Positions 34,684-43,953 of a DNA stretch of 64,000 nucleotides are shown here, in pieces. The position numbers and the translations under genes were made by a program. Source of the stretch: CBDCUF01 sp965222525. GTDB lineage: Bacteria; Pseudomonadota; Alphaproteobacteria; Rickettsiales; UBA8987. The notes below the pieces were generated by a model. The model ran no database searches, was not told where the DNA came from, and saw only the letters and a program-made list of their open reading frames with translations. Position 1 is the first letter of the stretch; each line of letters opens with the position of its first letter. The stretch lies in assembly GCA_965222525.1 (NCBI GenBank), contig OZ244955.1, forward strand, positions 1,116,001 through 1,180,000, read 5' to 3'.

Positions 34684-34827
34684 TTTTGCTTTATATTTCT
34701 TTATGTTACTTCAGACAACCGTTAAATTCATGAGTTGCCGTGAGCTGTCATAAGTTATGTTTGCACACTTGAAAAACCGTAGGAATGGCATTAGATATAC
34801 GATATATTGCTGAATCGGGAGAATTAT

Positions 34828-35532
34828 ATGACTACCAAGCAAAAAGACGAAGATAACCCTTCCGCTGAGGAGTTTGCGGAACGTATGAATCCAACCAGGG
34901 CTAAATATAAGGAGATTCTGGCCAAGGCTGCCGCTGGCGAGAATCACGAGGAGGAAAGTCAGGAAACGGAAGGTGCTGTTGATGAAGCCTCGGCAGAAGA
35001 GGTAAAAGAGCTTGAGGAAAAGTTACTGCGGGTTATGGCGGAAAACCAGAATATCCGTAAGCGTAATGAAAAGGAGATGGAAGATACCCGTAAGTATGCC
35101 GTGACCGGCTTTGCACGTGATATGATTGGTGTGCTGGAGAATTTACACAGGGCGGAGGACAGTATCCCAGAAGACAAGTTACAGGATAATGCACTGCTCA
35201 AGAATATCAGTGACGGAGTGAAGCTGGTTAAAAGCGAGCTTATGGGTGTGCTGCGCAAGCATGGTGTGGAGCGGATTGACCCGATGGGGCAGAAATTCGA
35301 CCATAATCTGCATCAGGCCATGATGGAAATCCCTGATGAGGAAAACGAGCCCGGTACTGTAGTACAGGTAATGCAGGCGGGGTATGTACTCAAAGACCGT
35401 CTCCTCCGACCTGCGATGGTGGGGTTGGCCAAGAAACCTGAAGAAACCGGTGAGCCTGATGCCCTGCCTGCCCAGGAAAAGGGCGCAGAAGACAATTCTA
35501 CAGCCGAAGAAGAACCCGCCAAAAACCAATAG
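34828..35532 (+). CDS. grpE: Nucleotide exchange factor GrpE
   Basis: 234 residues from ATG 34828 after CGGGAGA. Releases ADP from DnaK. A charged disordered head, a long coiled coil (LEEKLLRVMAENQNIRKRNE), then the beta-wing with GVERIDPMGQKFDHNLHQAM and TVVQVMQAGYVLKDRLLRPA. The long Glu-rich tail (EEPAKNQ end) is extra. The stop lies within a heptamer tract. Confidence 0.96.
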   Translation: MTTKQKDEDNPSAEEFAERMNPTRAKYKEILAKAAAGENHEEESQETEGAVDEASAEEVKELEEKLLRVMAENQNIRKRNEKEMEDTRKYAVTGFARDMIGVLENLHRAEDSIPEDKLQDNALLKNISDGVKLVKSELMGVLRKHGVERIDPMGQKFDHNLHQAMMEIPDEENEPGTVVQVMQAGYVLKDRLLRPAMVGLAKKPEETGEPDALPAQEKGAEDNSTAEEEPAKNQ

Positions 35533-35551
35533 CTAAAAGCCAACAGCCTAC
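35524..35551. repeat. Heptamer tract over the grpE stop
   Basis: AACCAAT, AGCTAAA, AGCCAAC, AGCCTAC; grpE terminates inside it. Confidence 0.7.
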
Positions 35552-36624
35552 GATTTCTTAAGAAATTCAATAATCTCCCGTACTAACGAGATGAATCTCA
35601 GTGCTTTTTCGGTACTGATAGATTCTTTATTATTTTCCTGGCTTTTTTCTACCATTTCGGCAATTTTGCCCAGTTTCACAACAGTTTCATGCTCCTTGGC
35701 TGATAAGGCCTGTTTTTCCAGCAGGAATTCCGATATCGCCACAGCATCCTCTTCGTCCGCCATGGATTCGTCATATTCTGCAACCTTCTCCGCCAGTTTG
35801 TTTGTAAGCATCTTCCATGCTTTCAGTACAGCAGCCGTTGGGTTGGTTTGAGCGAGTTGCTCCAGCGTAAGTGCACATTCCGCAGCAGTACGTAATATAA
35901 CATCGGTACAGTAACCACGGGAATTACATACCGCACCAGAGGCACAATCTGACGTAGATTCACAATCGCAGCCATCTTCGGAGCATTCACCGTCATTACT
36001 GCACATAGCGATTTCGGTGTTGCAATGACTTCCCTGTATACAATCGGCGCTCACGAAACATTCACAGGCACTACCTGCCTTTATTTCTTTAGTGAATCCT
36101 CCCTGTTCCTCTTCGGGCTGGTCTTCATCCTCATCGTTGTCTTCACCGCCTCCTCCGCCACCGCCAGAGCTACCATTGCCACCTGAACCGCTTCCAGAAC
36201 CACTTCCGCTGCCACTGCCGGAACCTCCACCGGAGCCGCTGCCAGAACCACCACTACTACCGCCGGAACCTCCACTGCCGGAGCCGCCCCCTGAGCCGCT
36301 ACCGCCAGAGCCGCTTCCTCCGCCAGAGCCTCCGCCACTACCACCAGAACCGCCTCCTGAACCATTTCCGCCTCCGGAGCCACCGCTTCCTCCTCCGGAG
36401 CCGCCTCCGCCGGAACCTCCAGAGCCTCCACCGCTACCGCCGCCGGAGCCGCCACTTCCGCCACCGGAACCGCCCCCAGAGCCACCGCCTCCGCCGGGAG
36501 GTGGCGGTGGAGGTATGTCATCCAGGGGGACGGAGGTTGCTCTTTCGGATGTAAGCAGGATTGCGCCAAATACGAGCAGTGTTACGACAAGAAAACCGGA
36601 CAGTATTTTGGAATGTTTATTCAA
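35548..36624 (-). CDS. Exported Gly/Ser-rich protein with Cys-rich module
   Basis: 358 residues. A signal peptide (ILSGFLVVTLLVFGAILLTS) is followed by DDIPPPPPPGGGGG and about 125 residues of almost only Gly and Ser (GGSGGG units). Then an acidic patch, a cysteine-rich segment of about 55 residues with some 11 cysteines (e.g. CECFVSADCIQGSHC; SDCASGAVCNSRGYC), and a helical Lys/Glu-rich end. The design looks like a flexible surface spacer presenting a disulfide module. No family recognised. The antisense strand reads as a Pro-rich frame, which is a shadow. Confidence 0.85.
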   Translation of the reverse strand: MNKHSKILSGFLVVTLLVFGAILLTSERATSVPLDDIPPPPPPGGGGGSGGGSGGGSGGSGGGSGGGSGGSGGGGSGGGSGGSGGGNGSGGGSGGSGGGSGGGSGSGGSGSGGGSGSGGSGGSSGGSGSGSGGGSGSGSGSGSGSGSGGNGSSGGGGGGGEDNDEDEDQPEEEQGGFTKEIKAGSACECFVSADCIQGSHCNTEIAMCSNDGECSEDGCDCESTSDCASGAVCNSRGYCTDVILRTAAECALTLEQLAQTNPTAAVLKAWKMLTNKLAEKVAEYDESMADEEDAVAISEFLLEKQALSAKEHETVVKLGKIAEMVEKSQENNKESISTEKALRFISLVREIIEFLKKS

Positions 36625-36639
36625 GGTGACCTCCGCAGT

Positions 36640-36660
36640 GGATTATAGATTATGTATGAT
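36640..36660. repeat. Three-unit heptamer tract
   Basis: GGATTAT, AGATTAT, GTATGAT upstream of the Gly/Ser-rich gene; the same word family is at 46523 and 59772. Confidence 0.55.
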
Positions 36661-36741
36661 AGAAGCTTATGAAACTCCTCTTAAAGCCATTTATATGATA
36701 TACTAGCCATATTACAATATATATTTTATACTTTATAACTT

Positions 36742-37872
36742 ATGGATTTGATAACTGATACAGATGAGTTAAGACGGCGGGTAAGCGGGCTGGAGTCGGA
36801 GGAATTCGTCACTGTTGATACCGAATTTTACCGTGAAAAGACTTACTACCCTAAATTATGTCTGGTGCAACTGGCAGGGGAAGCAGACGCATTTGCAGTT
36901 GATGTATTGGTTAAGAAAATTGACCTAACTCCATTATTCAACCTCCTGTCCAACACAAAAATTCTGAAAGTTTTTCATAGTTTACATCAGGATATTGAGA
37001 TTTTGCTTCAATATATGGATGAGATTCCGTCTCCGCTGTTTGATACACAGATTGCAGCGCAAATGCTGGGATATGGCGAGGCGGCAAGCTATGCTAAACT
37101 GGTGGATGAGATATGCGGTATAGACCTTGATAAAACCTCACGTTATACCGACTGGACAAAGCGTCCACTCAGTCAGGAGCAAATCAATTATGCGATTTCC
37201 GATGTAACCCATCTGCGCCAGATATACAGCTCGCTTGTTTACAGGCTTGATGAGATAGAGCGCCGTGGCTGGGTTGATGAGGAGATGCAGCGGCTGTTTG
37301 ATATCCATATTTACCAGGCGGATGTGGAGAATATCTGGCGCCGCCTGAAGCTGCGCAGCCATAAGCCGCGATTTCTGGCGATAGTGAAGGAGCTGGCGAA
37401 GTGGCGGGAGTTATACGCACAGCGTATCAACAAGCCACGGGAATGGGTGTTGCGCAATGAATTACTGATGCAGATTGCTGCGACTGCACCGGCAACTTTG
37501 GCGGAACTCAAGGAAATACGTGCATTTAACAGCAGGGATACGGTCGGGCGGGAGATAATCCGTGCGATTGAGCGGGGGTTGCAGGCGACACCGCCGGATT
37601 ACGAGCGCAAGAAGCCGCTTCCGCCTGGAGCGGCGCCATTGATGGATCTGCTGAAAGTATTGCTGAAACTGCAATCTGAGACGCATCAGGTTGCGGCAAG
37701 TGTTATTGCCCGCACCGATGATTTGAAGAAGATTGCAGTTGAGGACAAACCGGACACACAGGCTATGCGTGGCTGGCGCTATGATATTTTCGGTAAATAT
37801 GCAATAGCGCTGAAAGCAGGCAAACTCTCCATGACCGCCGACGGCAGCAGGATAGTGTTGGTTGAGGGGTGA
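36742..37872 (+). CDS. rnd: Ribonuclease D
   Basis: 376 residues, 3'-5' exoribonuclease of tRNA maturation. DEDDy motifs: FVTVDTEFYREKTYYP (Exo I), FHSLHQDIEILLQYM (Exo II) and NYAISDVTHLRQIY (Exo III, with Tyr). An HRDC domain follows (about residues 210-290). Length is normal. Confidence 0.96.
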   Translation: MDLITDTDELRRRVSGLESEEFVTVDTEFYREKTYYPKLCLVQLAGEADAFAVDVLVKKIDLTPLFNLLSNTKILKVFHSLHQDIEILLQYMDEIPSPLFDTQIAAQMLGYGEAASYAKLVDEICGIDLDKTSRYTDWTKRPLSQEQINYAISDVTHLRQIYSSLVYRLDEIERRGWVDEEMQRLFDIHIYQADVENIWRRLKLRSHKPRFLAIVKELAKWRELYAQRINKPREWVLRNELLMQIAATAPATLAELKEIRAFNSRDTVGREIIRAIERGLQATPPDYERKKPLPPGAAPLMDLLKVLLKLQSETHQVAASVIARTDDLKKIAVEDKPDTQAMRGWRYDIFGKYAIALKAGKLSMTADGSRIVLVEG

Positions 37873-37966
37873 TTTGTATGCAATAGCTGTTATTAGCTAA
37901 GATTTAATCTGACATTTACAGTTTTTTTCCTAGTTCTACCTCAGTAAGTAAGAAAGAGTGGTCAGA

Positions 37967-39028
37967 TTAAGTAATTTCAAATGACGAAATTTTTTTGTCT
38001 ACCTTACATAAGTCACAAGCCGTGTCATGAACAAGTTGTAGAGCTTTTTTTGCTAAAACTAAATCACTTTTATTTTTGCTGAAATATTCTCTATCAAAAT
38101 CATTAATGACCTGCTTTACCTGATCTATGCTTTTGAATGGCGATATATTGTCGCTGAGTGAAACTACATTGTAAATTTCTTTTTGAAGTTGCTCATCCTT
38201 GATTTTATTAGCAAAATCAAAGAATCCTGCGTCCAGAAAAGCCATATGTACTACTGGGCCATTAAGTTCCTCACCTATTGCATTATAAGAGTTCTGTATT
38301 GCCTGATTCATCCTCTTTTCTGCATCTGTAACAATTTCATCAATATCTACTTGAGTAGCCATATCTTCATATAGTTTAGTATAAGTAGCCTCTTTAATAT
38401 TTTCTTTTGCCTTATCATTAAGCTGTAAAGGATTCACCCCTAATTCTTCTTCAATTATCTTGGGAATGTCACGTTTTATTTCCTCTAGCTCTTTAATATT
38501 TACCGCTTCAGAAACTCGAGACCTAATATTTGTTATTACCTGATTAACACTTTCGAAATTTTTATTTTGATTTTTGTTATCATCGAAATTATAAAAAGCG
38601 TCTTTTGCAGAATCTTTGACTTCATGGATTAGCAGTTCACAACCAGCCTCTTTACATACAGTAAGGGCAAAATCCCTAAATGCTTTTTCTACCACTGAAG
38701 CACCAGACAGGTGGTCATAAGTTCCGATTATGCTTTTTTGCTCCGAGCTATACAAGAAATCCTGATAGTTATCAGCTATTTCAATTACATCTTTTATAGT
38801 CAGTTGCCCCCTTTGCTCAATCTTGCCGTTAAGGGTTGAAAATGCTTTTTGTAAAAACCTGCCATTAACCGAAAACTTACCATCATATAAATGATCCCGT
38901 TCATATTTTTCCATTTCCAGGCCGAAAGCACCAAGAGCTTCCTCTAAAGTAACTTTATCTACTACTTTGTTTAATATATCTTCCTCTCTTGAGTTGCTTA
39001 GTTTTTTTACATCATTATTCTCGCTCAT
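37967..39028 (-). CDS. Unknown protein with candidate Pho-box promoter
   Basis: 353 residues; ATG 39028 is chosen because GGAGG lies six bases upstream (an ATG at 39040 has none). Soluble, helical, acidic (many EE, DK pairs), without signal peptide or known motif. Contains several hydrophobic short helices (ALTVCKEAGCELLIHEVKD). Its upstream region carries a 31-base stretch identical to that of the 40440-41504 gene. Function unknown; the shared control region suggests phosphate-starvation expression. Confidence 0.75.
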   Translation of the reverse strand: MSENNDVKKLSNSREEDILNKVVDKVTLEEALGAFGLEMEKYERDHLYDGKFSVNGRFLQKAFSTLNGKIEQRGQLTIKDVIEIADNYQDFLYSSEQKSIIGTYDHLSGASVVEKAFRDFALTVCKEAGCELLIHEVKDSAKDAFYNFDDNKNQNKNFESVNQVITNIRSRVSEAVNIKELEEIKRDIPKIIEEELGVNPLQLNDKAKENIKEATYTKLYEDMATQVDIDEIVTDAEKRMNQAIQNSYNAIGEELNGPVVHMAFLDAGFFDFANKIKDEQLQKEIYNVVSLSDNISPFKSIDQVKQVINDFDREYFSKNKSDLVLAKKALQLVHDTACDLCKVDKKISSFEIT

Positions 39029-39082
39029 TTTTTCCTCCATATTGGGTTAGGTTGATTAAACATTCCCTCCTGAGAACGAAAA

Positions 39083-39117
39083 CACTATACCAGAGAAATG
39101 TTACAGCTATATTACAG
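39083..39117 (-). promoter_or_regulatory. Candidate Pho box and -10 of the 353-residue gene
   Basis: On the minus strand CTGTAAT, four bases, CTGTAAC (11-base period, as in a PhoB box), then ten bases and TATAGT. The 31 bases at 39086-39116 are identical to 41562-41592. Confidence 0.6.
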
Positions 39118-39262
39118 TGAAGCAAGTTTTTTAGAAAAATGCAGATTTTTTTGCTCTACAATAGAGAATTTTGGTGATTTTTTGTATTCTTTCTGGAGTT
39201 TTTTATATTAGGGGACAAAAATCGGAGATTTTTGTCTGAGGTTTTGTTGAAACTTTTCATCA

Positions 39263-39907
39263 TCAAGGATTGATAGCAGGGCAGTCAACAATCGAGCATT
39301 TTATCCATGAGAAGAAGGCTTCGACTGCCTCTACTCCGAACCATACCACTGCGATTGCCAGGCATATCCCCATAGCGCCGACGGCCAGACCGCCCATAAT
39401 CGCCAGCCCGTCACGCTCCAGCAGTCCGAGGCACATAATCACAATCCCCATACTCGGTACGGTATTGCTGAACGGAAACGGCATTGCCACCGAAATTGCA
39501 CATAATATACAGGCAACACCAACAAATCTTTGTCCTATGCCGGTGCTGATGAATTTCAGCCTGGGTTTGAGGAAATATTCCAGCTTCTGCAGCCAGGGTA
39601 CAGCAGTATCGACGATTTTCACCATCGAGGTCATTTTCATCCGCTTACGCCCGATTTTCTCCGGCACCCAGGGCGATTTACGCCCGACAGCAAGCTGCAT
39701 CGAAAGCAGCAGGATAGGCAGTGCCATAATCTGCGCTATGCCAAGCGCCGGCAGCGGTAATGCCAGCGGTGCGCAGAAAATAATCAGCAGCAGGCTGAAC
39801 CCCCCCTCACGGAAGGTCGTCACCAGTTCCTGTACGGTAATATGCTCGCCCTCATGCTGCTTTATCTCCAGCAACAACTCCGACGAACTCGGCAATTCAT
39901 CTGACAT
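39263..39907 (-). CDS. exoD: ExoD-family exopolysaccharide-associated membrane protein
   Basis: 214 residues, four or more membrane spans. EGEHITVQELVTTFREGGFS, then LLLIIFCAPLALPLPALGI and the RKSPWVPEKIGRKRM basic loop are ExoD hallmarks. ExoD was described for alkali sensitivity and exopolysaccharide in Sinorhizobium; its reaction is unknown. Last gene of a three-gene unit (41504 to 39263) with gaps of 17 and 8 bases. Confidence 0.92.
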   Translation of the reverse strand: MSDELPSSSELLLEIKQHEGEHITVQELVTTFREGGFSLLLIIFCAPLALPLPALGIAQIMALPILLLSMQLAVGRKSPWVPEKIGRKRMKMTSMVKIVDTAVPWLQKLEYFLKPRLKFISTGIGQRFVGVACILCAISVAMPFPFSNTVPSMGIVIMCLGLLERDGLAIMGGLAVGAMGICLAIAVVWFGVEAVEAFFSWIKCSIVDCPAINP

Positions 39908-39915
39908 TCGGCTCC

Positions 39916-40422
39916 TTATAACTGCATGCTGGACTTATCATTCATCCTGCCGGCTTCCTGTACAAGCTGGTAGTATGTTCCGGTAACGCCTTTATACTCG
40001 TTTTCCAGATTTCTCAAGGACTCTTTCGTTATGTTTGATGATATTGCCATAAGATTCATTGCATATTCTTCCGTATTATCCTTATCGGAGGAATGCGGGG
40101 TTTGATATTGCGGATTCAACTGCATGATATTTTCAATTATGGCATTTCCCAGTGCCAACTCCGCTTCATCATGATTCTTTGCTTTCAGCAGACTCAATGT
40201 CCTGCCGGAATCCTTACCAGTCATAAGTAATATACGGGATTCCTCAAGTTTTTGTATAGTGTCGTTAGTGTAATAGCTTACCTCTCTCAACTTTGCCATT
40301 TCTGCCATTTCACCGTAATTGGTTTTCCTGTGCTGGTCATTCTCGCTTTCCCTGCCGAACATATTATCCACCACATCCTTGAGGCGGTATCTGATTGTTA
40401 CTTTTCTTTTGTTGCTATCCAT
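39916..40422 (-). CDS. Unknown helical protein in exoD operon
   Basis: 168 residues starting MDSNKRKVTIRYRL, 17 bases after the upstream stop (a longer frame to 40497 overlaps the upstream gene and is less likely). Helical, polar, with no signal peptide. It lies between the repeat protein and exoD. No motif recognised. Confidence 0.7.
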   Translation of the reverse strand: MDSNKRKVTIRYRLKDVVDNMFGRESENDQHRKTNYGEMAEMAKLREVSYYTNDTIQKLEESRILLMTGKDSGRTLSLLKAKNHDEAELALGNAIIENIMQLNPQYQTPHSSDKDNTEEYAMNLMAISSNITKESLRNLENEYKGVTGTYYQLVQEAGRMNDKSSMQL

Positions 40423-40439
40423 AAATAAATTCCTGAAAG

Positions 40440-41504
40440 TTAGTGTCCCTTGCCTTGTGTTGTGGAGGCGGGGGATGGTTTGGTACGGGTTGTCCATGAG
40501 GGGGTATTGGTAGTGGCACTATCGGGAGAGATGTCGGGGGTGTTATTCCTGTCCGCAATGATACGCTTTTCTGGCGGGAGGGGGGCTCTGCCGATATCCC
40601 TCCTGAAACTGTCTACCAGCTTGTTTATTTCCCCAGCCGTTTGCGGGAGGATGAATTGGTAGTTTATTTTTTTACCACTTCTCACTTTCTCCATCCATAC
40701 TTCCCTGCCATCCGATAAAAGGAACGGTTCTTTCTCCTCCTTCCCCTCCTGCTTGCGGAAGTGGTTCTCTATTTGCAATGATTTTTTCTTGTATGACGGG
40801 CCGTCATGGTCAACATGCAGATATTTACTGGCAAAATCCTGCTGGCCAATATGAATCTGCGGATTTTTTTGTACTGCATCCTGTTTACCGATATCCCTCC
40901 TGAAACTGTCTACCAGCTTGTTTATTTCCTCACCTGTTTGCGGGAGGATGAAGTGATAGTTTATACGTGCTCCACTTCTCACATTCTCCATCCATACTTC
41001 CCTGCCATCCGATAACAGGAATGGTTCTTTCTCCTTCTTTCCCTCCTGCTTGCGGAAGTGGTTCTCTATTTGCGATGATTTTTTCTTGTATGACGGGTCG
41101 AAATTGGCAACATGCAGGTATTTATGGGAAAAATCCTGCTGGCCAATATGAACCTGCGGATTTTTCTCTGTGGCATCATAATATCTTGTACTGCCATGCA
41201 AATACGGAGTTACCCCAATCTCTTTCGCAAATGCCTTGGCAATGTCATTTATATCTTTCCCGCTGCTCTTCAGGAGAATCACTTTCTCAGCGTGACCATC
41301 GTTAGTGATTTCAGTGCTATGCACCTTGATCCCATGCAGTGACAGGGCTCTTTTCCTTGACACCACCTTATCCCATAGTTGCGAGAATTTCCTGTAATGT
41401 TCGGAACCTTCTTTCAATTTTAAATGCCTGGAATTGAAATCTTCCTTGCTTATCGTCCCCTGCTCATTTTTATTACCTTCTTTATTATCTTCGGTTTTTC
41501 TCAT
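40440..41504 (-). CDS. Unknown protein with two near-identical 100-residue repeats
   Basis: 354 residues. Two tandem repeats (residues about 112-210 and 212-310) share KNPQ-HIGQQDF, KYLHV, then SQIENHFRKQEGK or LQIENHFRKQEGK, KEPFLLSDGREVWME, NY-FILPQT and INKLVDSFRRDIG. The DNA is also nearly identical, so duplication is recent. The N-terminus is Lys/Glu-rich and the C-terminus Thr/Pro/Ser-rich (NTPSWTTRTKPSPASTTQ). No signal peptide. Upstream is a candidate Pho box. It could be an effector-like or adhesive protein; unknown. Confidence 0.78.
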   Translation of the reverse strand: MRKTEDNKEGNKNEQGTISKEDFNSRHLKLKEGSEHYRKFSQLWDKVVSRKRALSLHGIKVHSTEITNDGHAEKVILLKSSGKDINDIAKAFAKEIGVTPYLHGSTRYYDATEKNPQVHIGQQDFSHKYLHVANFDPSYKKKSSQIENHFRKQEGKKEKEPFLLSDGREVWMENVRSGARINYHFILPQTGEEINKLVDSFRRDIGKQDAVQKNPQIHIGQQDFASKYLHVDHDGPSYKKKSLQIENHFRKQEGKEEKEPFLLSDGREVWMEKVRSGKKINYQFILPQTAGEINKLVDSFRRDIGRAPLPPEKRIIADRNNTPDISPDSATTNTPSWTTRTKPSPASTTQGKGH

Positions 41505-41557
41505 AATAAATCCATTTCAATTTGATAAAATAGGCTATATGCTATGCCTTATATAAT

Positions 41558-41593
41558 GAAATATACCAGAGAAATGTTACAGCTATATTACAA
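41558..41593 (-). promoter_or_regulatory. Candidate Pho box and -10 of the exoD operon
   Basis: On the minus strand TTGTAAT, four bases, CTGTAAC, ten bases, TATATT. Shares 31 identical bases with 39086-39116. Confidence 0.6.
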
Positions 41594-41733
41594 TAGCAGG
41601 ATTTTTTTGGAAAAAAGTGAGAAAATTGGATTCTAGCAGTCATTCTGCTGTTTTGCGAAGCAAAACGAGCAGAATCCAGTAAAAAATATCTGGATCCTGC
41701 GCTGAATTATTACATAATTCCCGCAGGATGACA

Positions 41734-41754
41734 CCACTAGACTCTAACCACTAA
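41734..41754. repeat. Three-unit heptamer tract before murD
   Basis: CCACTAG, ACTCTAA, CCACTAA, ending four bases before the murD ATG. Confidence 0.55.
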
Positions 41755-41758
41755 CTAT

Positions 41759-43207
41759 ATGAAAAAACTCCCTGAATTAAATGGTAAGACGGTTGCGGTG
41801 TTCGGGCTGGGCAAGGCTGGCCGGTCTGCGGTCGGATGGCTGCGTGCAAGCAATTGCTACATATATGCCTGGGATGACAACAAGGAATCATGCCGGCAGT
41901 TTGCCCGTGATTATGCCGATAAGGACATAACCGTATCCCCGCCCGATGCCTATATGTGGGGTACAATTGATGCGCTGGTGCTGAGTCCTGGTGTGCCGCT
42001 GCATTACCCTAAACCGCACCCGATAGTGGAAATGGCACGGAAATCCTCGGTTCCGGTTATCTGCGATATTGAACTGCTATACCAGTCTGCACCTGATGCG
42101 AAATATGTCGGGGTGACCGGCACTAACGGCAAATCCACAGTTACTGCTCTCATCGGGCATATCCTGGCAAAATCGGGGGTAACGGCGGAAATTGGTGGCA
42201 ATATAGGAACTCCTGCTAGTTCCCTGCCTGTTCTTGGTGAGGAAGGGATATATGTGCTGGAGGTTTCATCCTATCAGCTTGATTTACTGGCTGATGCCAG
42301 GTTTGATATATCGGTGCTGACCAACATAACGCCCGACCATCTCGACAGGCATGGCGGGATTGAGGGTTATGTAGCTGCCAAGAAGCGGATATTTTCCCAT
42401 CAGGATAATGGGGGTAATGCGATAATTTCCGTAGATGACGGGTTCTGCGAAATTCTCTTCGATGAAATCAGGGCGGAATCTGCTGCGAATATTGTCCCGA
42501 TTTCCGCTAAACAAAAGGTGCGCAACGGTATAGCAGTGTTTGACGGCAATATATATGATGATATAGACGGGGTGGTTGCGGGCAGTATTGTGCCGGAAGA
42601 GGTGGCCCTGCGCGAGAATCCGTATCTGCCGGGTGAGCACAACCGCCAGAATATAGCGGCGGCTTATGCGGTCTGCCGTATGCTGGGAGTGGCGCAGGAG
42701 GATATTCTGGATGCGCTGCAATCCTTTGCAGGACTGCCGCATCGGCTGCAATATATCGGGGAATATGGTGGGGTACGGTTTGTCAATGACAGTAAGGCTA
42801 CCAATGCGGTGGCGGTGGCGCAGGCGCTAGGCAGCTATGACGATATATACTGGATTGCAGGCGGTGTGGCCAAGGATGGTGGAATAAGGGATCTGGTACG
42901 GTTCTTCCCGAAAATTCGCCATGCGTTTTTGATCGGCGAAGCGCAGGATGAATTTGCCGTTGCCCTGGAAGGCAAGGTGAAATATTCCAGATGCGGCAGT
43001 CTGGATGTGGCGTTTAACCGTGCAATACTGGCGGTGGAAAAGAATAATATGAGTGGAAAAAATACGGGCAGTCCTGTTATATTATTGTCTCCCGCCTGTG
43101 CATCTTTCGACCAGTTTACCGACTTTGAGCATCGCGGCGAAACCTTCTGCCGCCTGTTCGAGGAAATGAAACAAAACTGCCTGGTCAGGGAAGGCGTCGG
43201 TGGGTAG
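41759..43207 (+). CDS. murD: UDP-N-acetylmuramoylalanine--D-glutamate ligase
   Basis: 482 residues. Adds D-Glu to UDP-MurNAc-L-Ala in the cytoplasm. The N-terminal nucleotide fold (KTVAVFGLGKAGRSAVGWL), the ATP P-loop VGVTGTNGKSTVTALIGHIL, and FAGLPHRLQYIGEYGGVRFV, then NDSKATNA and LLSPACASFDQFTDFEHRGE, are all typical. Usually in the dcw cluster with murF/mraY/ftsW; here it stands alone, so the cluster is broken up. Confidence 0.97.
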   Translation: MKKLPELNGKTVAVFGLGKAGRSAVGWLRASNCYIYAWDDNKESCRQFARDYADKDITVSPPDAYMWGTIDALVLSPGVPLHYPKPHPIVEMARKSSVPVICDIELLYQSAPDAKYVGVTGTNGKSTVTALIGHILAKSGVTAEIGGNIGTPASSLPVLGEEGIYVLEVSSYQLDLLADARFDISVLTNITPDHLDRHGGIEGYVAAKKRIFSHQDNGGNAIISVDDGFCEILFDEIRAESAANIVPISAKQKVRNGIAVFDGNIYDDIDGVVAGSIVPEEVALRENPYLPGEHNRQNIAAAYAVCRMLGVAQEDILDALQSFAGLPHRLQYIGEYGGVRFVNDSKATNAVAVAQALGSYDDIYWIAGGVAKDGGIRDLVRFFPKIRHAFLIGEAQDEFAVALEGKVKYSRCGSLDVAFNRAILAVEKNNMSGKNTGSPVILLSPACASFDQFTDFEHRGETFCRLFEEMKQNCLVREGVGG

Positions 43208-43231
43208 ATATTTTGGGAAGATGGATATTTC

Positions 43232-43400
43232 AAAGCTCCCTTGCCCGTTGCCGGACATCTTCCACCCTTGCAATGAACTCCCTTGAAAGAGAGTCAAATT
43301 TACCGAGTGCCTTTTCAATATGGTTAGGTTCGAGTCCTTTACAGGCTGGGGGATTTTTGCCAAAACTAAGGGGTGTTAAGAATCAACATCTGAGAATCCA
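43232..43400 (-). pseudogene. Possible remnant of a small protein gene
   Basis: A minus-strand frame without start reads PPACKGLEPNHIEKALGKFD, then SLSREFIARVEDVRQRAREL and TGA. The ending looks like a real helical protein tail, but the length (about 50 codons) and missing start suggest a relic. A chance frame cannot be excluded. The rest of the 43208-43493 gap holds nothing else I can name. Confidence 0.3.
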
Positions 43401-43493
43401 GATAGGTTCTGAGGTTGTCTACTAAGAGGTGGCTCCAATTTCCAGTATTTACATATATCAGGTTATTTAACTAATATATAAAGTATTACTTGT

Positions 43494-43952
43494 ATGAAAC
43501 TGAAAAATCAGCGGTTGTTGCTAGTTGTTGTGAGTGGGGTGTTTATCAGCGCTGCGGTGGCGGTTATGCTGATTGTGTTCCGGGATAACCTAGTGTTTTT
43601 CTACAGCCCGACTGAATTGCAGACAAGGAATATTACCGAGAATCAGCGTATCAGGGTAGGCGGGCTGGTTGAGAGTGGCAGTATCAGGAAGAATGGTGGC
43701 GATTTGCTGGTTGAGTTCCGTGTTACTGATCTGGATAATTCGCTGGAAGTTAAGTATAGTGGGCTATTGCCGCCAATGTTCCGTGAGGAGCAGGGGATGG
43801 TTGCGGAGGGGTATCTGCGTGGTGAGGTGTTTGAAGCAGAAAAACTGATGACCAAGCATGATGAGAATTACATGCCGCCGGAAGTAGCGGAATCACTGAA
43901 GAAGTCTGGTAAATGGAAAGGGGCAGGGCAGGCATATAAGCAGGCGGAATGA
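43494..43952 (+). CDS. ccmE: Cytochrome c maturation heme chaperone CcmE
   Basis: 152 residues. One N-terminal membrane anchor (LLLVVVSGVFISAAVAVMLI), a periplasmic OB-fold, and the heme-binding segment LMTKHDENYMPPEV with the covalent-heme histidine and the conserved Tyr. Carries heme from CcmC to CcmF. Other ccm genes are not adjacent. The next gene begins two bases later. Confidence 0.95.
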   Translation: MKLKNQRLLLVVVSGVFISAAVAVMLIVFRDNLVFFYSPTELQTRNITENQRIRVGGLVESGSIRKNGGDLLVEFRVTDLDNSLEVKYSGLLPPMFREEQGMVAEGYLRGEVFEAEKLMTKHDENYMPPEVAESLKKSGKWKGAGQAYKQAE

Positions 43953-43953
43953 A

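Noticed and set aside
36092..36706. Proline-rich frame opposite the Gly/Ser-rich gene
   Set aside because: It is the antisense of GGS codons; the sense strand has a signal peptide and cysteine module.
43320..43345. tRNA-like GGTTCGAGTCC
   Set aside because: The flanking bases do not form a T-stem or acceptor stem.
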